Made by a program: the position numbers and the translations under genes
The notes under the pieces: generated by a model
Told to the model about the DNA's origin: nothing
The model's database searches: none
What the model saw: only the letters and a program-made list of their open reading frames with translations
Assembly (NCBI RefSeq): GCF_015356825.1
Contig: NZ_JAACYW010000119.1
Location: forward strand, 1 to 32,445
Reading direction: 5' to 3'
Source: Catenulispora rubra
GTDB lineage: Bacteria > Actinomycetota > Actinomycetes > Streptomycetales > Catenulisporaceae
Length of the DNA: 32,445 bases
In this document: positions 1-8,874 of the stretch, piece by piece
Layout of the letters: every line of letters begins with the position of its first letter
Position numbering within the stretch: position 1 is the first letter of the stretch

Positions 1-1
1 C

Positions 2-631
2 GCCGGCCCCGACGCCGCCTACCCCCAGCCGGTCGCCGCGCTGACCGCCGAGCGCCGCGAGGACCACGCCCTGCTGACCTGGATCTGGCCGCCGGACTGC
101 GTCATCTCCGTCGTCCGCTGGCAGATCGGCGGCGGCGGCGACGCCCGGCGCGGCGAGACCGAGTGCACGCGCCGCGTCTACGAGCACGAAGGCGGCTTCC
201 AGCTGCGGATCGGCCCGACCGAGAGCCTGTTCACCGTCGAGGCCCTGGTCCCCGGCTCCAGCCCGGAGCCCGGCCCGCCCTCCTCGGTCGGGCTGGCCGC
301 GCTGCCGCCGGCGATCCGCTACGCCCCGGCCGTCCAGGGACGCGGCAGCCGCCGCACCGGGCAGGTGACGCTGACCAGCGACACCGACTGCACGTTCCCG
401 GCGATCGACGTGGTGCTCGCCCGGGGCCACTACCTTCCCCGCGGCGCGCACGAAGGCGAAGTCGTGTACCGCATATCCGGCGCGCACCTGTCGCCGAGGA
501 CGCCGCTGACCGTCCAGTTCCCGTTGGCGGGGCACCGCGGGCCGTTCTGGCTCGTGTGCTTCACCGCCGATCCGGCGGAGGCGTCGGTGGAGTTGCTGCC
601 CGAATCGCTGCACCGGCTGAAGGTGGGATGA
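2..631 (+). CDS. Beta-sandwich (FN3-like) protein, 3' part only
   Basis: The reading frame is open from the left edge of the window, so the start lies outside and only the last 209 residues are visible. They contain two stretches with the alternating hydrophobic pattern and W/Y positions of fibronectin-III-like beta-sandwiches: one around HALLTWIWPPDC...VVRWQIGG and a second from VTLTSDTDC to the end. No catalytic motif is seen. The stop codon overlaps the next start (ATGA at 628-631), so it is translationally coupled to the double-GTPase behind it and is probably the first or second gene of the GTPase operon. A role as a binding or scaffold subunit for the GTPases is an inference. The fold call rests on pattern only. 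Confidence 0.6.
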   Translation, partial: AGPDAAYPQPVAALTAERREDHALLTWIWPPDCVISVVRWQIGGGGDARRGETECTRRVYEHEGGFQLRIGPTESLFTVEALVPGSSPEPGPPSSVGLAALPPAIRYAPAVQGRGSRRTGQVTLTSDTDCTFPAIDVVLARGHYLPRGAHEGEVVYRISGAHLSPRTPLTVQFPLAGHRGPFWLVCFTADPAEASVELLPESLHRLKVG

Positions 632-1854
632 CCATGAGGATGTCGTTGCCCAACAAGCTGCCCAGCGCGCTGTCGTCCAAGAAACTGATCTGTCCCTACT
701 GCTACGAGCAGTTCCCGATCCGGGACATCCTTTTCCGCTGCAACACCCGCACCGGCCGCACTGGACAGCGCTGCGTCGCCAAGACCGACGGCATCCTGGA
801 GGAGCGCACCGGCAACGGACGCGAGCTCGGCCCGGTGTTCACCGCCGACGGCCGCCAGACCACCGCGTCCTGCCCCGACTGCACCAGCGAGACCCGCTAC
901 CGCGTCTGCCCGGTCTGCCACAGCCAGCTCCCGACGCAGTTCGGCCTGGTCGACAACCTGCTGATCGCGATGGTCGGGTCCAAGGAGTCCGGCAAGACCG
1001 TCTACATGACGGTCCTGCTGCACGAGGTGATGAACCGCGTCGGCGCCCGGCTCGACGCCTCGCTCATGGCAGGGGACGAACACACCCTGAGCCGGTTCCG
1101 CCGCAACTACGAGGACAACCTCTACGAGGACCACCGGCTGCCGCCGGGCACCGTGTCGGCGAGCACCAACGACAACCGCGTGGACCCGCTGGTGTTCCGG
1201 CTCAGCGTCAGCGCGCAGGGACCGCTGCGCCGCGCCCCCGTCCACACGCTGCTGTCCTTCTTCGACGCCGCCGGCGAAGACCTCACCTCGCAGGACAGCG
1301 TCGACCTCAACACCCGCTACCTCGCCAACGCCGACGGCATCCTGCTGCTGCTCGATCCGCTCCAGATGCCGGGCGCGCGGCGCGAAGCCGCGCCCGGCAC
1401 CCATATGCCCAGCGCGCAGTACGACACCTCTGTCGGCGTCCTGACCCGCATCACCGACATGCTCCTGTCCCAGCCCGGGGCGGCCAAGAAGGGACGCATC
1501 GACGTCCCGGTCGCGGTCGTGTTCCCCAAGATGGACGTCTTCCGGCACCGCCTGCGGCGCGGCAGCCCGCTGACCGTCGAGCCGCCGGCCGGGGAGAAGT
1601 TCGACGTCGCCGACAGCCTCGACGTCCACACCGAGATGACGAGCCTGCTGCGGGACTGGGACGGGGTCCAGATCGACCAGCTCATGCGCAACACCTACCG
1701 CCGCTACCGCTACTTCGGCGTGTCCGCGCTCGGCGCCAACCCGACGCAGAACGCCGAAGTCGCCGCGACCGGCATCCAGCCCTACCGCGTGGCGGACCCG
1801 TTCATCTGGCTGCTGAGCGAGTTCGGCGCCGTCGGCCGCGAGGGAAGCGGGTGA
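628..1854 (+). CDS. Zinc-ribbon double-GTPase (DO-GTPase-like, TRAFAC-type)
   Basis: A 408-residue protein. Residues 22-97 hold cysteine pairs CPYC (22-25), CPDC (82-85) and CPVC (94-97), plus C38 and C49, which look like zinc ribbons. The GTPase part has a P-loop GSKESGKT at about 117-124, a DxxGE switch (DAAGED, from about 213), a hydrophobic strand ending LLLLDP near 240, and PKMD near 300 where an NKxD base-recognition motif is expected. This set matches the double-GTPase family that travels with GAP1 proteins. No membrane segment is present, unlike the second GTPase of the operon. ATG 628 overlaps the upstream stop, but the AGGTGG ribosome site at 621-626 is better spaced for ATG 634, so the true start may be two codons later. 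The neighbouring GAP1 gene starts 2 nt after its stop. Confidence 0.82.
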   Translation: MTMRMSLPNKLPSALSSKKLICPYCYEQFPIRDILFRCNTRTGRTGQRCVAKTDGILEERTGNGRELGPVFTADGRQTTASCPDCTSETRYRVCPVCHSQLPTQFGLVDNLLIAMVGSKESGKTVYMTVLLHEVMNRVGARLDASLMAGDEHTLSRFRRNYEDNLYEDHRLPPGTVSASTNDNRVDPLVFRLSVSAQGPLRRAPVHTLLSFFDAAGEDLTSQDSVDLNTRYLANADGILLLLDPLQMPGARREAAPGTHMPSAQYDTSVGVLTRITDMLLSQPGAAKKGRIDVPVAVVFPKMDVFRHRLRRGSPLTVEPPAGEKFDVADSLDVHTEMTSLLRDWDGVQIDQLMRNTYRRYRYFGVSALGANPTQNAEVAATGIQPYRVADPFIWLLSEFGAVGREGSG

Positions 1855-1855
1855 C

Positions 1856-4291
1856 GTGGCCCTCGAACAGCTCTACTACACCTCCTGCGAACAGGGCCTG
1901 ACCGGCTTCGCGGGCTACCAGTTCAACGCGGTGAGCCCGGGGGCCTCGGCCGAGACCCAACGCGAGGTGCTGTCGCAGATCGCTTACAAACCGCCGCGCT
2001 CGCAGATGTTCCCGGCCGAGGCCGACGAACTCGCGCGATGCCCGGTGAACCTGTGCTTCCGACCCGGTACGCTCACGCTCCTGGCCAACGTCGAGTACGT
2101 CGGCCAGGACTTCTCCAAGCGCTTCGGCAACTACTTCGCGCACGCCTTCGCCGCCGACTCGGTCGACGATCTCACCGAAGCCCTGGGGCCGCTGCTGCCG
2201 ATCGAGCTGTGGCGCGCGCCGGTGTGGGCCGCGAGTCAGGCCGACGGCACAGAGCTGCCGCGCTTCTCCGGACAGCTGCCGCGCGGTCTGGTGAGTCCGG
2301 CCTCGGTCCGTGACTTCCTGGCCGGCCATCTGCTCGGCGACCGCTTGGACTCCGCGCTGTCGGCGCTGCTGTCGGCGGCCGCGGCGGCGGTGGAAGGCCG
2401 GGCGCGGCCGGTGCTGCTCGTCGAGTCGGACTCCGACCGCGCGGCGCAGTGGATCGCGGCGGTGTCGTATCTGCTGCCGCCGCGCGCCGGGGCGGCACTG
2501 GCGTTCGCCACCTACCGCGCGGACCCGTCGGCCAGCCGCCTCCATCTGATCGGCACGGTTCCCGAGACGCTCGCTGAGTTGCCGCTGGACGTCATCGACT
2601 CGTTCGTGGTCTTCGACCTGACCGCCGGCAGCATCGCGGAGGTCGCGGTCCATCCGCTGGCGGAGTTGGCGGTCCGGGTCGGGGTGTCCAAGGCACGGGC
2701 GCTGTGGCAGACCGCCGGCACCCTCGCCGCCCCCGGCAGCTCCAGCCTGGACGCCTGGTTCGGCCCGGTCGCCGCCGCGGCGGCGCTGGGCCGGGTCGAG
2801 CTCACCGTCGCCGAGGCCGACCGGGCGGTGACGTGGGCGACCGACGCCGCGCTGGACCCGGCGGCGCTGGCCGAGCTGGCCATGGTCCTGCACGACCAGC
2901 CCGCGCGCCGCGACCACCACCTCCCGGCGTTGGTGGAGCTGGCCCGGCGCGGCGGCGACCAGGCGCTGTGCGACGAGATCCGGTTCGAGCAGATCGATTC
3001 CGAGCTGGCCCGGGTCCGCGCCGCCGACACTGAAGACACCAGGGACTCCAAGGACACCAAGAACTCCAAGAACTCCGCCGCGATCCGCATCGAGTCGCCG
3101 ACGATCCGGCGGCGCACGGCGGGCCGGCTGCGGGAACTGCTCGACGTCTCCACCCCCGTCGAGGCGCTGCGGCTATTGCACTGGGCCCGGCGGGCCGGTC
3201 TGGAGCCGGAGCTGGACCAGGTGTTCCTCTTCGGATTCGGCCAACGCGCCCTGGTGTCGGCGGCGGCCGGCGGAAAACAGGCTGCCGCCCCGGGAATCCT
3301 GCACGCCGCGCTCCGGGATTGGCCGGCGATCCGCCGGGGCTTCGTCGCGGAGCTGGCGACCCTGGCCGGCAAACAGCCGGAGGAAGCGGACCAGCTGCTC
3401 GACGGACCGATCGGGGAGTTCCTGGCGGGCGCGGACTTCGACAGCGACCTGAGGGAGTATCCCGCGCTGCAGGAGTCGGTCCTGATCGCCCGGGCCAGAC
3501 GGCAGCCGGCGTTCCGGCCGGAGGTGCTGCTGCGGATACTGGCGCGGCGCGGGCAGGAACTGCCAGACGCGAAGCTGCTCAAACGCCTGTGGCAGGGCTG
3601 GCTGTGGTCCAGGGAGGACCTGCTTGCCATCGCCGCGAAAGTGCCGGTGCGCCGCATCGACGACGACGAGGTCCTCATCTGGTTCGTGACCCCGGTCGAG
3701 AGGGCGTCCGAGAACACCGATATCGAATGGTATGTGCAGATCTCCAGTGACCTGCTGGCGTCCCCGGCGGGAAAGCGGCTGAAGAAATCGCTGGCGGCCA
3801 TGGAGGAGGTGCACCGGTTCATCGCTGTCTGCGAATCCGTCCAGAACCTCGCGGGCCTGTCCAAGGTCGTCGCCGGCATCTCGTCGAACAACCGGATGAT
3901 CGCGCTGATCGCTCGGCGCTTCCTGCTGCATTACCTGATGCGCTCCGAATGGGAGCCCAAGCAGGTGTGCTTGGTGCTGGAACGGATCCCTCCGAACATC
4001 GTGAACGACTTCCTCGCGCGCCTCAAGACCGCAGGGGGCAACTGGAGCGCCGCTGATCTCAAGCGCATCGCAGGGGTCTACCTCCGGTTCGCCAGCATGT
4101 ATGAGAACCGCGCCCGCGCCGAAATGCTCGCGCCCCTCACGGACATCGTCAGGGGTCTGAAGAAGGCCGAATGGGACGAGCTGCGGCGCCTCGTCGAGCT
4201 CAGTGATCCGCTGCTCGCCGACGAGTTCCACAGTTTCGAGACCAGGTACCGGAAGCTGCGGTTCGGCGGCAGTTTCCGCCGAGGGGGGTGA
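1856..4291 (+). CDS. GTPase-associated protein 1 (GAP1, N2-type)
   Basis: An 811-residue protein that begins with GTG directly behind the first double-GTPase. The N-terminus LEQLYYTSCEQGLTG followed by FAGYQFNAVSPG is the signature I know for the GAP1 N-terminal domain type 2. It is followed by a mid domain with strand-helix patterns and a helical C-terminal half (about 420-811) that fits the GAP1 M and C regions. In the family, GAP1 proteins are obligate genomic partners of double-GTPases and are presumed to sense or regulate them; no enzyme motif is visible here. A charged low-complexity linker rich in D, T, S, K and N (about residues 393-410) separates the halves and is coded by a near-tandem repeat at about 3030-3080. 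Spacing to both neighbours is under 10 nt, so all are one operon. Confidence 0.82.
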   Translation: MALEQLYYTSCEQGLTGFAGYQFNAVSPGASAETQREVLSQIAYKPPRSQMFPAEADELARCPVNLCFRPGTLTLLANVEYVGQDFSKRFGNYFAHAFAADSVDDLTEALGPLLPIELWRAPVWAASQADGTELPRFSGQLPRGLVSPASVRDFLAGHLLGDRLDSALSALLSAAAAAVEGRARPVLLVESDSDRAAQWIAAVSYLLPPRAGAALAFATYRADPSASRLHLIGTVPETLAELPLDVIDSFVVFDLTAGSIAEVAVHPLAELAVRVGVSKARALWQTAGTLAAPGSSSLDAWFGPVAAAAALGRVELTVAEADRAVTWATDAALDPAALAELAMVLHDQPARRDHHLPALVELARRGGDQALCDEIRFEQIDSELARVRAADTEDTRDSKDTKNSKNSAAIRIESPTIRRRTAGRLRELLDVSTPVEALRLLHWARRAGLEPELDQVFLFGFGQRALVSAAAGGKQAAAPGILHAALRDWPAIRRGFVAELATLAGKQPEEADQLLDGPIGEFLAGADFDSDLREYPALQESVLIARARRQPAFRPEVLLRILARRGQELPDAKLLKRLWQGWLWSREDLLAIAAKVPVRRIDDDEVLIWFVTPVERASENTDIEWYVQISSDLLASPAGKRLKKSLAAMEEVHRFIAVCESVQNLAGLSKVVAGISSNNRMIALIARRFLLHYLMRSEWEPKQVCLVLERIPPNIVNDFLARLKTAGGNWSAADLKRIAGVYLRFASMYENRARAEMLAPLTDIVRGLKKAEWDELRRLVELSDPLLADEFHSFETRYRKLRFGGSFRRGG

Positions 4292-4297
4292 CGGAAA

Positions 4298-5917
4298 ATG
4301 GAAGAGCTGTTCTTCTTCATGGTGATTCTGGCGGGCATCGCGCTGTACTGCCTCGCCCTGTTCTTCTTCGCGGTCGTCGCCGGGCCGTTCGTCGTCCTCG
4401 GCACGGCGGCGGTGTTCGTCGGCGCGGCCGTCGTCGGCTATGTGCGGATCCTGATACAGACGATGTCCAACCCGGATCCGGCGCAGCGCGACCCGCGCGG
4501 GTTCCCGCCGGACCGGGAGCCGGAGCAGGCCTACCGGCAGTACTTTTTCGGACCCGCGATGTTCGATCTGCGGCGGATCCTCAGGCAGGGGCAGGCCGGC
4601 GGCATCACGCTGTTCCAGGACTGGGGTGCGTCGATCACGGGCCGCTTCATCACCAGCCCGGGGTTCTCTCCGCTGATCGCCCGGCCGATCGGCGTGGCGC
4701 TCTGGGCCGGCCTGATCGTCGGCGGGTTCGGTGCCGCCGTCCTGCTGGCCGTGGTCGCGCTCCTGCACGCGCTCACGATCGGCGTCGCGCAGCTGGTGAG
4801 CCGAGCCGCGATCGGCGTGCTCCGCGGCGCCGACACCGCGCTGTTGGCCGCCAAGGGGATCAGGGGCATGACCTGCCCGCACTGCTACCGGAAGATCGAC
4901 TACCCCTCGTACAGCTGCGAGGCCCCCGACTGTTCGCGCCGTCACCGGGACGTTCGCCCCGGGCGCTACGGCGTGCTGCGCCGACGCTGCGCGTGCGGCG
5001 CCCGACTGCCGACGCTGCTGCTCCTCGGGAGCCACCAGCTGCCGGCCTTCTGTCCCGAATCGGAGTGTGGGAGGGCCATGAGCGACGAGACCGGCCGTCG
5101 CCGCGAGCAGATCGTGCCGCTGTTCGGCGCGCGTGCCGCCGGCAAGACCCAGCTGATGGCGGCCATCATGATGCGGCTGATGCGCGAGGCCGACCGCGAC
5201 CGGATCCCGGCCCGGCTCGCCGACGACGAGACCAGCCGCGCCTACCGGGTGCTCACCGAGATCCTGCAGGAGGCCGGGCACGTCACCGGCACCGGCCCGG
5301 AACTGCCGCGGGCCCGGTCCATCTACCTCGGCAGCGGCCGCTCCGAGCGCCTGATCCACCTGTTCGACGCGGCCGGCGAGCGGTTCACCACCGTCGACCG
5401 GACCGACGAGCTGGAGTACTTCCGAGCGGCGCGCTCGCTGTTGTTCGTGCTGGATCCGCTGTCGGTGCCGGCGTTCCGGGACACGCTGCGGCCCCAGGCC
5501 CAGGACACACTGGACTGGTCGCTGGCCTCGAAGGAACCTCCGGGCCTGGTGTTCGACCAGGCCGTGCAGACCCTGATCCAGATGGGCGCGCCGGCCAAGC
5601 GGACCCGGCTGGCCGTGGCGGTGAGCAAGTTCGACCTCTTCGACGGCCTCGGCTCGGCACCTTCCCGGACCTCGGACTCGGCCGCCTGCGAACGCTGGCT
5701 GACCGAGGAACTGGGCCTGGGCAACCTGATCCGCTCGATGCGGCACGAGTTCGGCGAGGTCCGGTTCTATTTCACCGCGGCCGTCCTCACGGCCGACGGC
5801 GAGGTCGACCCCACCATCGCCAACCTGAGCTCGTGGCTGCTGGGCGGCGAGCGGCTGCCCCGGCAACTCAGGAAGCTGACGACGGCGCGGCCCCGGGCCG
5901 AACCCAGCGCCCAGTGA
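4298..5917 (+). CDS. Membrane-anchored double-GTPase 2 (DO-GTPase2-like)
   Basis: A 539-residue protein. Two hydrophobic segments lie in residues 4-50 and a third, possibly a hairpin, at about 131-165, so the N-terminus sits in the membrane. Residues about 190-265 carry zinc-ribbon cysteines (CPHC, then C...C, CACG and a late C pair). The GTPase domain follows: GARAAGKT P-loop at 277-284, DAAGE switch at 357-361, LLFVLDPL strand, and SKFD at 443-446 as a divergent base-recognition motif. The layout is zinc ribbon followed by GTPase, as in the 628-1854 protein, but with a membrane anchor added. A GGGGGG ribosome site lies about 9 nt before ATG 4298. This is the last gene of the operon; it meets the minus-strand block tail to tail. 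An operon pairing a soluble and a membrane GTPase around one GAP1 suggests signalling at the membrane (inference). Confidence 0.82.
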   Translation: MEELFFFMVILAGIALYCLALFFFAVVAGPFVVLGTAAVFVGAAVVGYVRILIQTMSNPDPAQRDPRGFPPDREPEQAYRQYFFGPAMFDLRRILRQGQAGGITLFQDWGASITGRFITSPGFSPLIARPIGVALWAGLIVGGFGAAVLLAVVALLHALTIGVAQLVSRAAIGVLRGADTALLAAKGIRGMTCPHCYRKIDYPSYSCEAPDCSRRHRDVRPGRYGVLRRRCACGARLPTLLLLGSHQLPAFCPESECGRAMSDETGRRREQIVPLFGARAAGKTQLMAAIMMRLMREADRDRIPARLADDETSRAYRVLTEILQEAGHVTGTGPELPRARSIYLGSGRSERLIHLFDAAGERFTTVDRTDELEYFRAARSLLFVLDPLSVPAFRDTLRPQAQDTLDWSLASKEPPGLVFDQAVQTLIQMGAPAKRTRLAVAVSKFDLFDGLGSAPSRTSDSAACERWLTEELGLGNLIRSMRHEFGEVRFYFTAAVLTADGEVDPTIANLSSWLLGGERLPRQLRKLTTARPRAEPSAQ

Positions 5918-5968
5918 GGTTACGGGGCGGGGGTTCCCTCCGGGGGACGCGCGACGTCGGCCGGTCCG
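5918..5968. other. Convergent 51-bp gap
   Basis: The plus-strand GTPase operon and the minus-strand CHAT block end against each other here. The gap is G/C-rich; no convincing hairpin with a U-run is visible, so termination may be Rho-dependent or bidirectional. Confidence 0.5.
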
Positions 5969-6595
5969 CTACTCCGGGCTGAGAACCACACCCTCGTCGC
6001 GCACCGCGTCCTCGAACGACTTCCGGAACCCCGGCACCGGCGGCACCCCGACGAACGTCACGGAGTCGGCCTCGACGTGGAACTCGATCCCGGCGGAGGT
6101 GTCGGGATCGGGCATCACATGGCGCGCGCTGAGCAGGTGCACCCGCTGGTTGTCCGAGCCGCGCCAGGCCAGGTCGGCATGCCGGGCCCGCATGTACGGC
6201 CCGTCGACGAGGATGTCGAGCCGGTCCAGGAGCGCGCGCTGCCCGGCGTCGCCGTGCCGGGTCAGGTGGTCGAGCGTGAAACCGCTGTAGGCCATCACCG
6301 ACCAGTCGCGCCCGGCCCGGATCACGTCCACCACCTCGGCCAGCGCCGCGGCCTGCGCCATCGGCTCACCCCCGGAGAAGGTGACGCCGGTGACCTCCGC
6401 CGGCAGGGCACTGATCTGCTCGGCCAGCGCCCCGACCGTGGTCCGGAGCCCGCCCTCGAAGTCCAGGTCCTCGACCGCGATGCAGCCCGGGCAGCGCAGC
6501 GGACAGCCCCGGACCCACACCACGGCGCGGACGCCGGGCCCGAGCGTGCGGACCGGGCTGGCGAAGCGGCTGATGGACAGTTCGGTTCCGCTCAC
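5969..6595 (-). CDS. NrdG-like radical-SAM / 4Fe-4S activase protein 1
   Basis: A 208-residue protein. GTG at 6595 is chosen because GGAGGT stands 5 nt upstream; an in-frame ATG at 6616 lacks such a site. The radical-SAM cluster motif is C31-x3-C35-x2-C38 (CPLRCPGC), followed by SGGEP at 74-78, the SAM-binding GGE motif. The late motif WRGSDNQ closely matches the WRGSSNQ of anaerobic ribonucleotide reductase activase NrdG. In that family the enzyme reductively cleaves SAM to place a radical on a glycyl-radical enzyme; no such partner is encoded in this window, so the substrate is unknown. It lies 82 bp behind the pseudo-CHAT gene and is the last gene of the block. A paralogue at 23232-24035 has its cysteines at identical positions. 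Confidence 0.85.
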   Translation of the reverse strand: MSGTELSISRFASPVRTLGPGVRAVVWVRGCPLRCPGCIAVEDLDFEGGLRTTVGALAEQISALPAEVTGVTFSGGEPMAQAAALAEVVDVIRAGRDWSVMAYSGFTLDHLTRHGDAGQRALLDRLDILVDGPYMRARHADLAWRGSDNQRVHLLSARHVMPDPDTSAGIEFHVEADSVTFVGVPPVPGFRKSFEDAVRDEGVVLSPE

Positions 6596-6677
6596 GGCAG
6601 ACCTCCGGGGTTCCACGGCGACTCAATGTACTGACTTTGTGCGGCAGGCCATCGAGTGCCGCCGGGCACGAGCGGAC
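6596..6677 (-). promoter_or_regulatory. Possible internal promoter before NrdG-like 1
   Basis: This 82-bp gap has a short A/T-richer stretch on the minus strand (CACAAAGTCAGTACATTGAG) in otherwise very G/C-rich DNA. TACATT at 6630-6625 fits a -10 hexamer of the TANNNT type, about 30 nt before the GTG start. No good -35 element is seen at 16-18 bp, so this is a weak call; read-through from the upstream CHAT genes is also possible. Confidence 0.25.
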
Positions 6678-8861
6678 TCACCTGCCCCGGTAGACCAACG
6701 CCGACCATTGCTCGCCATCGGCGTCGGCCCTCGCCTCGAACCGCGAGGCCAGCAACGGCGGCAGCGCGTCGAGGTCGGGCTCGCGGAGCTGCTTGCGAAC
6801 CGCTCTGACCGCCGCGGCCGGCGCGCGACCGACGTCGGCCAGCTCCGTGTGCAGCAGGAAGTAGGCGACGGCCGCGAAGTCCTCGGACACCGGCCGCCGC
6901 CACCCGATCACGCCGGTGAACCCTGCGGTGAGCAGGATGTCGGCGAGCGGCTGGAAGTGCTCCGGCGGCAGGATGACCACGCCGCCGCGCTTCGCCTCGA
7001 CCTCGGTCAGGTCCAGCTCGGCGGAGTCGGCCAACTCCAGCGCGCCGGCCTCGGTCACGCCGCACGCCAGGTGCAGCACCGACGCCTCCAGCCGGGCCCG
7101 CACCTCCTTCGCCGTGCCCGCGCCGTCCGCGGCCTCGATCAGCCCGCCGAGCCCGACGGAGTGCGGATAGAAGCTGCGTCGCAGCAGCATCGTCTCCACG
7201 GCGGCCGGCATCCGGTCGCCGCGCGGGTTCGCGACGAAGACGGGCTCCTCCGCGATCGGCCGGACCTTGCGCTGCGACAGGGTCCTGAGTTGCGACAGCG
7301 ACGCCACGTAGGAGACGGTCGCCTCGTCCTCCGAAACCTTGGGCTCCGGCAGGGATCCGCCGTCGACGACGACCAGCGTGCGAGCCTCGCACGGCTCACC
7401 GGCCGGCTCGAACCGGCCCTCAACCGCGTTCCAGCGCAACGAATCCGCCGGCTCCGGCAGGTTCACCGCCTCGGCGCCGACGGACTGAAGCAGGGTCGTG
7501 AGACGGCCGAGCCGGGTGCCGAGCGCTTTCAGCGTCCCGTCGGGGGACAGCTCCGCCAACCGGACCAGCGTCGGGACGACGTCCAGATCCTCGGAGGCCA
7601 CGGTCTCCGCGGCGGTGAGGAGGCTCGCAGCCGCGGCCTGCGCGTCGCCGCCGGTCGTCCCGCCGACGTCCTCGCCCCAGCCGTCGTCGTCGCCGTCGCG
7701 GCGCGACCGCAGGTGCAGCGCGACTGCCAGCAGGAAGTGATCCGTACCGGAAGGCGGTTCCGCGGTGTGCACGACACCGGCTGCCGAGGCGACGAACTCG
7801 TCGATCCACGACGGCGGTTCGGTGGCCCGGAGCAGGTCGGCGGCGGCTGCGAACACGTCGCGGCCGTCGTTGCCGGACGCTATCAATGTTCGGAGATCGG
7901 CTCGCATGGTGTCGACGTCCGCCCCGAATCGCGTGCGCTCCGGCTGCGCCGACCGCTCCGGCCGCTCAGGTCGCTCGGGCTGCGCCGACCGCTCTGGCTG
8001 CTCAGGCTGCTCTGTCCGTTCCTCCGGCTCAGCTTTACGCCGCTCCGGCTCCGGGGCGGCGTCGCCGACGACCTCCGGCTCCTGGAACATGACACCGGGA
8101 TAGTCCATGTGATCGGCGTGCTGCGTCCACTCGGTGTCGGTGAACGACATGTTCGTGATGTAGCTGCCCAGCCCGAAGCCGTCCGTCTCGATCTCCCGGA
8201 CCATCTGCTGCATCTCGGCCATCGACCGCATCATCACGTCTATCTGAGTGCTCAACTGCGGCGACCCGAAGGCGGTCAGGATCGTGTGCATCGTCTCCGC
8301 CATGCGCAGCATCTTCCCGGCTATCTGCGCCATCTGCGGAGCCGTGGCCTCGGCGGTCACCTGGCGCAAGGTCTTGATCGCCAGCTCCATGTCGGCGACC
8401 ACCCCGGCCGGCGCACCGCGCGTCATCGCGGCCAGGAGCGCGTCCGGCGATTGCAGGATCTCCATGGAGCGCCGGAGATAGGCCTCGCCGAGCGTGGCGC
8501 GGGCCAGGCCGGTTGTGGGCTGCGACAGGTTGCCGGGCGGCGCGGCCAAGGCCTCCTCCAGCAGCGGGATGCCGGCCTCACGATCGGAGACCGGGCCCTT
8601 GTGGCCGGAGTGCCGCACGCAGCGGGAGACCCCGAGCATCGAGATGGTGTGCACGCGGAGCGAGTCGCCGGGCTCGAGGTAGCCCAGCGCCTCATCCAGC
8701 CGCAGGATGGTCTGGTTCAGGTACGGCAGCCCGACCTGGGAGCCGATCCCCGTGCGCCAGTACCCGAGCCACTGCGCCTGTCCCAACTGGATCAGCGTCT
8801 GGGCCCGGGCGCTGCCCGTCAGGCCCGCCAGTTCCGCCTCAAGACGGGTGATGTCGTCCAA
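6678..8861 (-). CDS. TPR protein with catalytically dead CHAT domain
   Basis: A 727-residue protein. It starts with TTG at 8861, supported by GAAGGGG 6 nt upstream, only 13 nt after the stop of the active CHAT gene. The N-terminal ~270 residues are helical, TPR-like. A linker rich in P, E, R and Q follows (about 285-310). The last ~180 residues align by eye with the CHAT domain of its neighbour: RRSFYP versus HRTFYP, GAGTAKEVR versus GAGTAREVR, and VLHLAC in both. The catalytic His of LACHG is replaced (LACGV, Gly at about 601), and the LAACRTG cysteine segment reads VVILPPEHF without a Cys. The fold is probably kept and the protease activity lost. As a degenerate partner of the live protease it could act as an inhibitor, adaptor or decoy (inference). 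Truncation is unlikely because the length and C-terminus are intact. Confidence 0.8.
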   Translation of the reverse strand: MDDITRLEAELAGLTGSARAQTLIQLGQAQWLGYWRTGIGSQVGLPYLNQTILRLDEALGYLEPGDSLRVHTISMLGVSRCVRHSGHKGPVSDREAGIPLLEEALAAPPGNLSQPTTGLARATLGEAYLRRSMEILQSPDALLAAMTRGAPAGVVADMELAIKTLRQVTAEATAPQMAQIAGKMLRMAETMHTILTAFGSPQLSTQIDVMMRSMAEMQQMVREIETDGFGLGSYITNMSFTDTEWTQHADHMDYPGVMFQEPEVVGDAAPEPERRKAEPEERTEQPEQPERSAQPERPERPERSAQPERTRFGADVDTMRADLRTLIASGNDGRDVFAAAADLLRATEPPSWIDEFVASAAGVVHTAEPPSGTDHFLLAVALHLRSRRDGDDDGWGEDVGGTTGGDAQAAAASLLTAAETVASEDLDVVPTLVRLAELSPDGTLKALGTRLGRLTTLLQSVGAEAVNLPEPADSLRWNAVEGRFEPAGEPCEARTLVVVDGGSLPEPKVSEDEATVSYVASLSQLRTLSQRKVRPIAEEPVFVANPRGDRMPAAVETMLLRRSFYPHSVGLGGLIEAADGAGTAKEVRARLEASVLHLACGVTEAGALELADSAELDLTEVEAKRGGVVILPPEHFQPLADILLTAGFTGVIGWRRPVSEDFAAVAYFLLHTELADVGRAPAAAVRAVRKQLREPDLDALPPLLASRFEARADADGEQWSALVYRGR
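7936..8030 (-). repeat. Imperfect short tandem repeat coding a Pro-Glu-Arg-Gln linker
   Basis: Repeats of a CGCTCCGGCTG-like unit encode runs of PERPEQ type, including SAQPER twice. The stretch separates the helical part of the pseudo-CHAT protein from its downstream domains and is likely a flexible linker. Confidence 0.7.
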
Positions 8862-8874
8862 CGCAGTCCCCTTC

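Noticed and set aside
163..627. N-terminal extension of the first double-GTPase frame
   Set aside because: The extension is Arg/Pro-rich antisense-like sequence; the upstream protein occupies the other frame with clear beta-strand patterns, and a ribosome site stands before ATG 628/634.
6678..8861. Pseudogene call for the dead CHAT gene
   Set aside because: Full-length frame, good ribosome site and intact fold signature; loss is limited to the catalytic positions, so a functional pseudoprotease is more likely.
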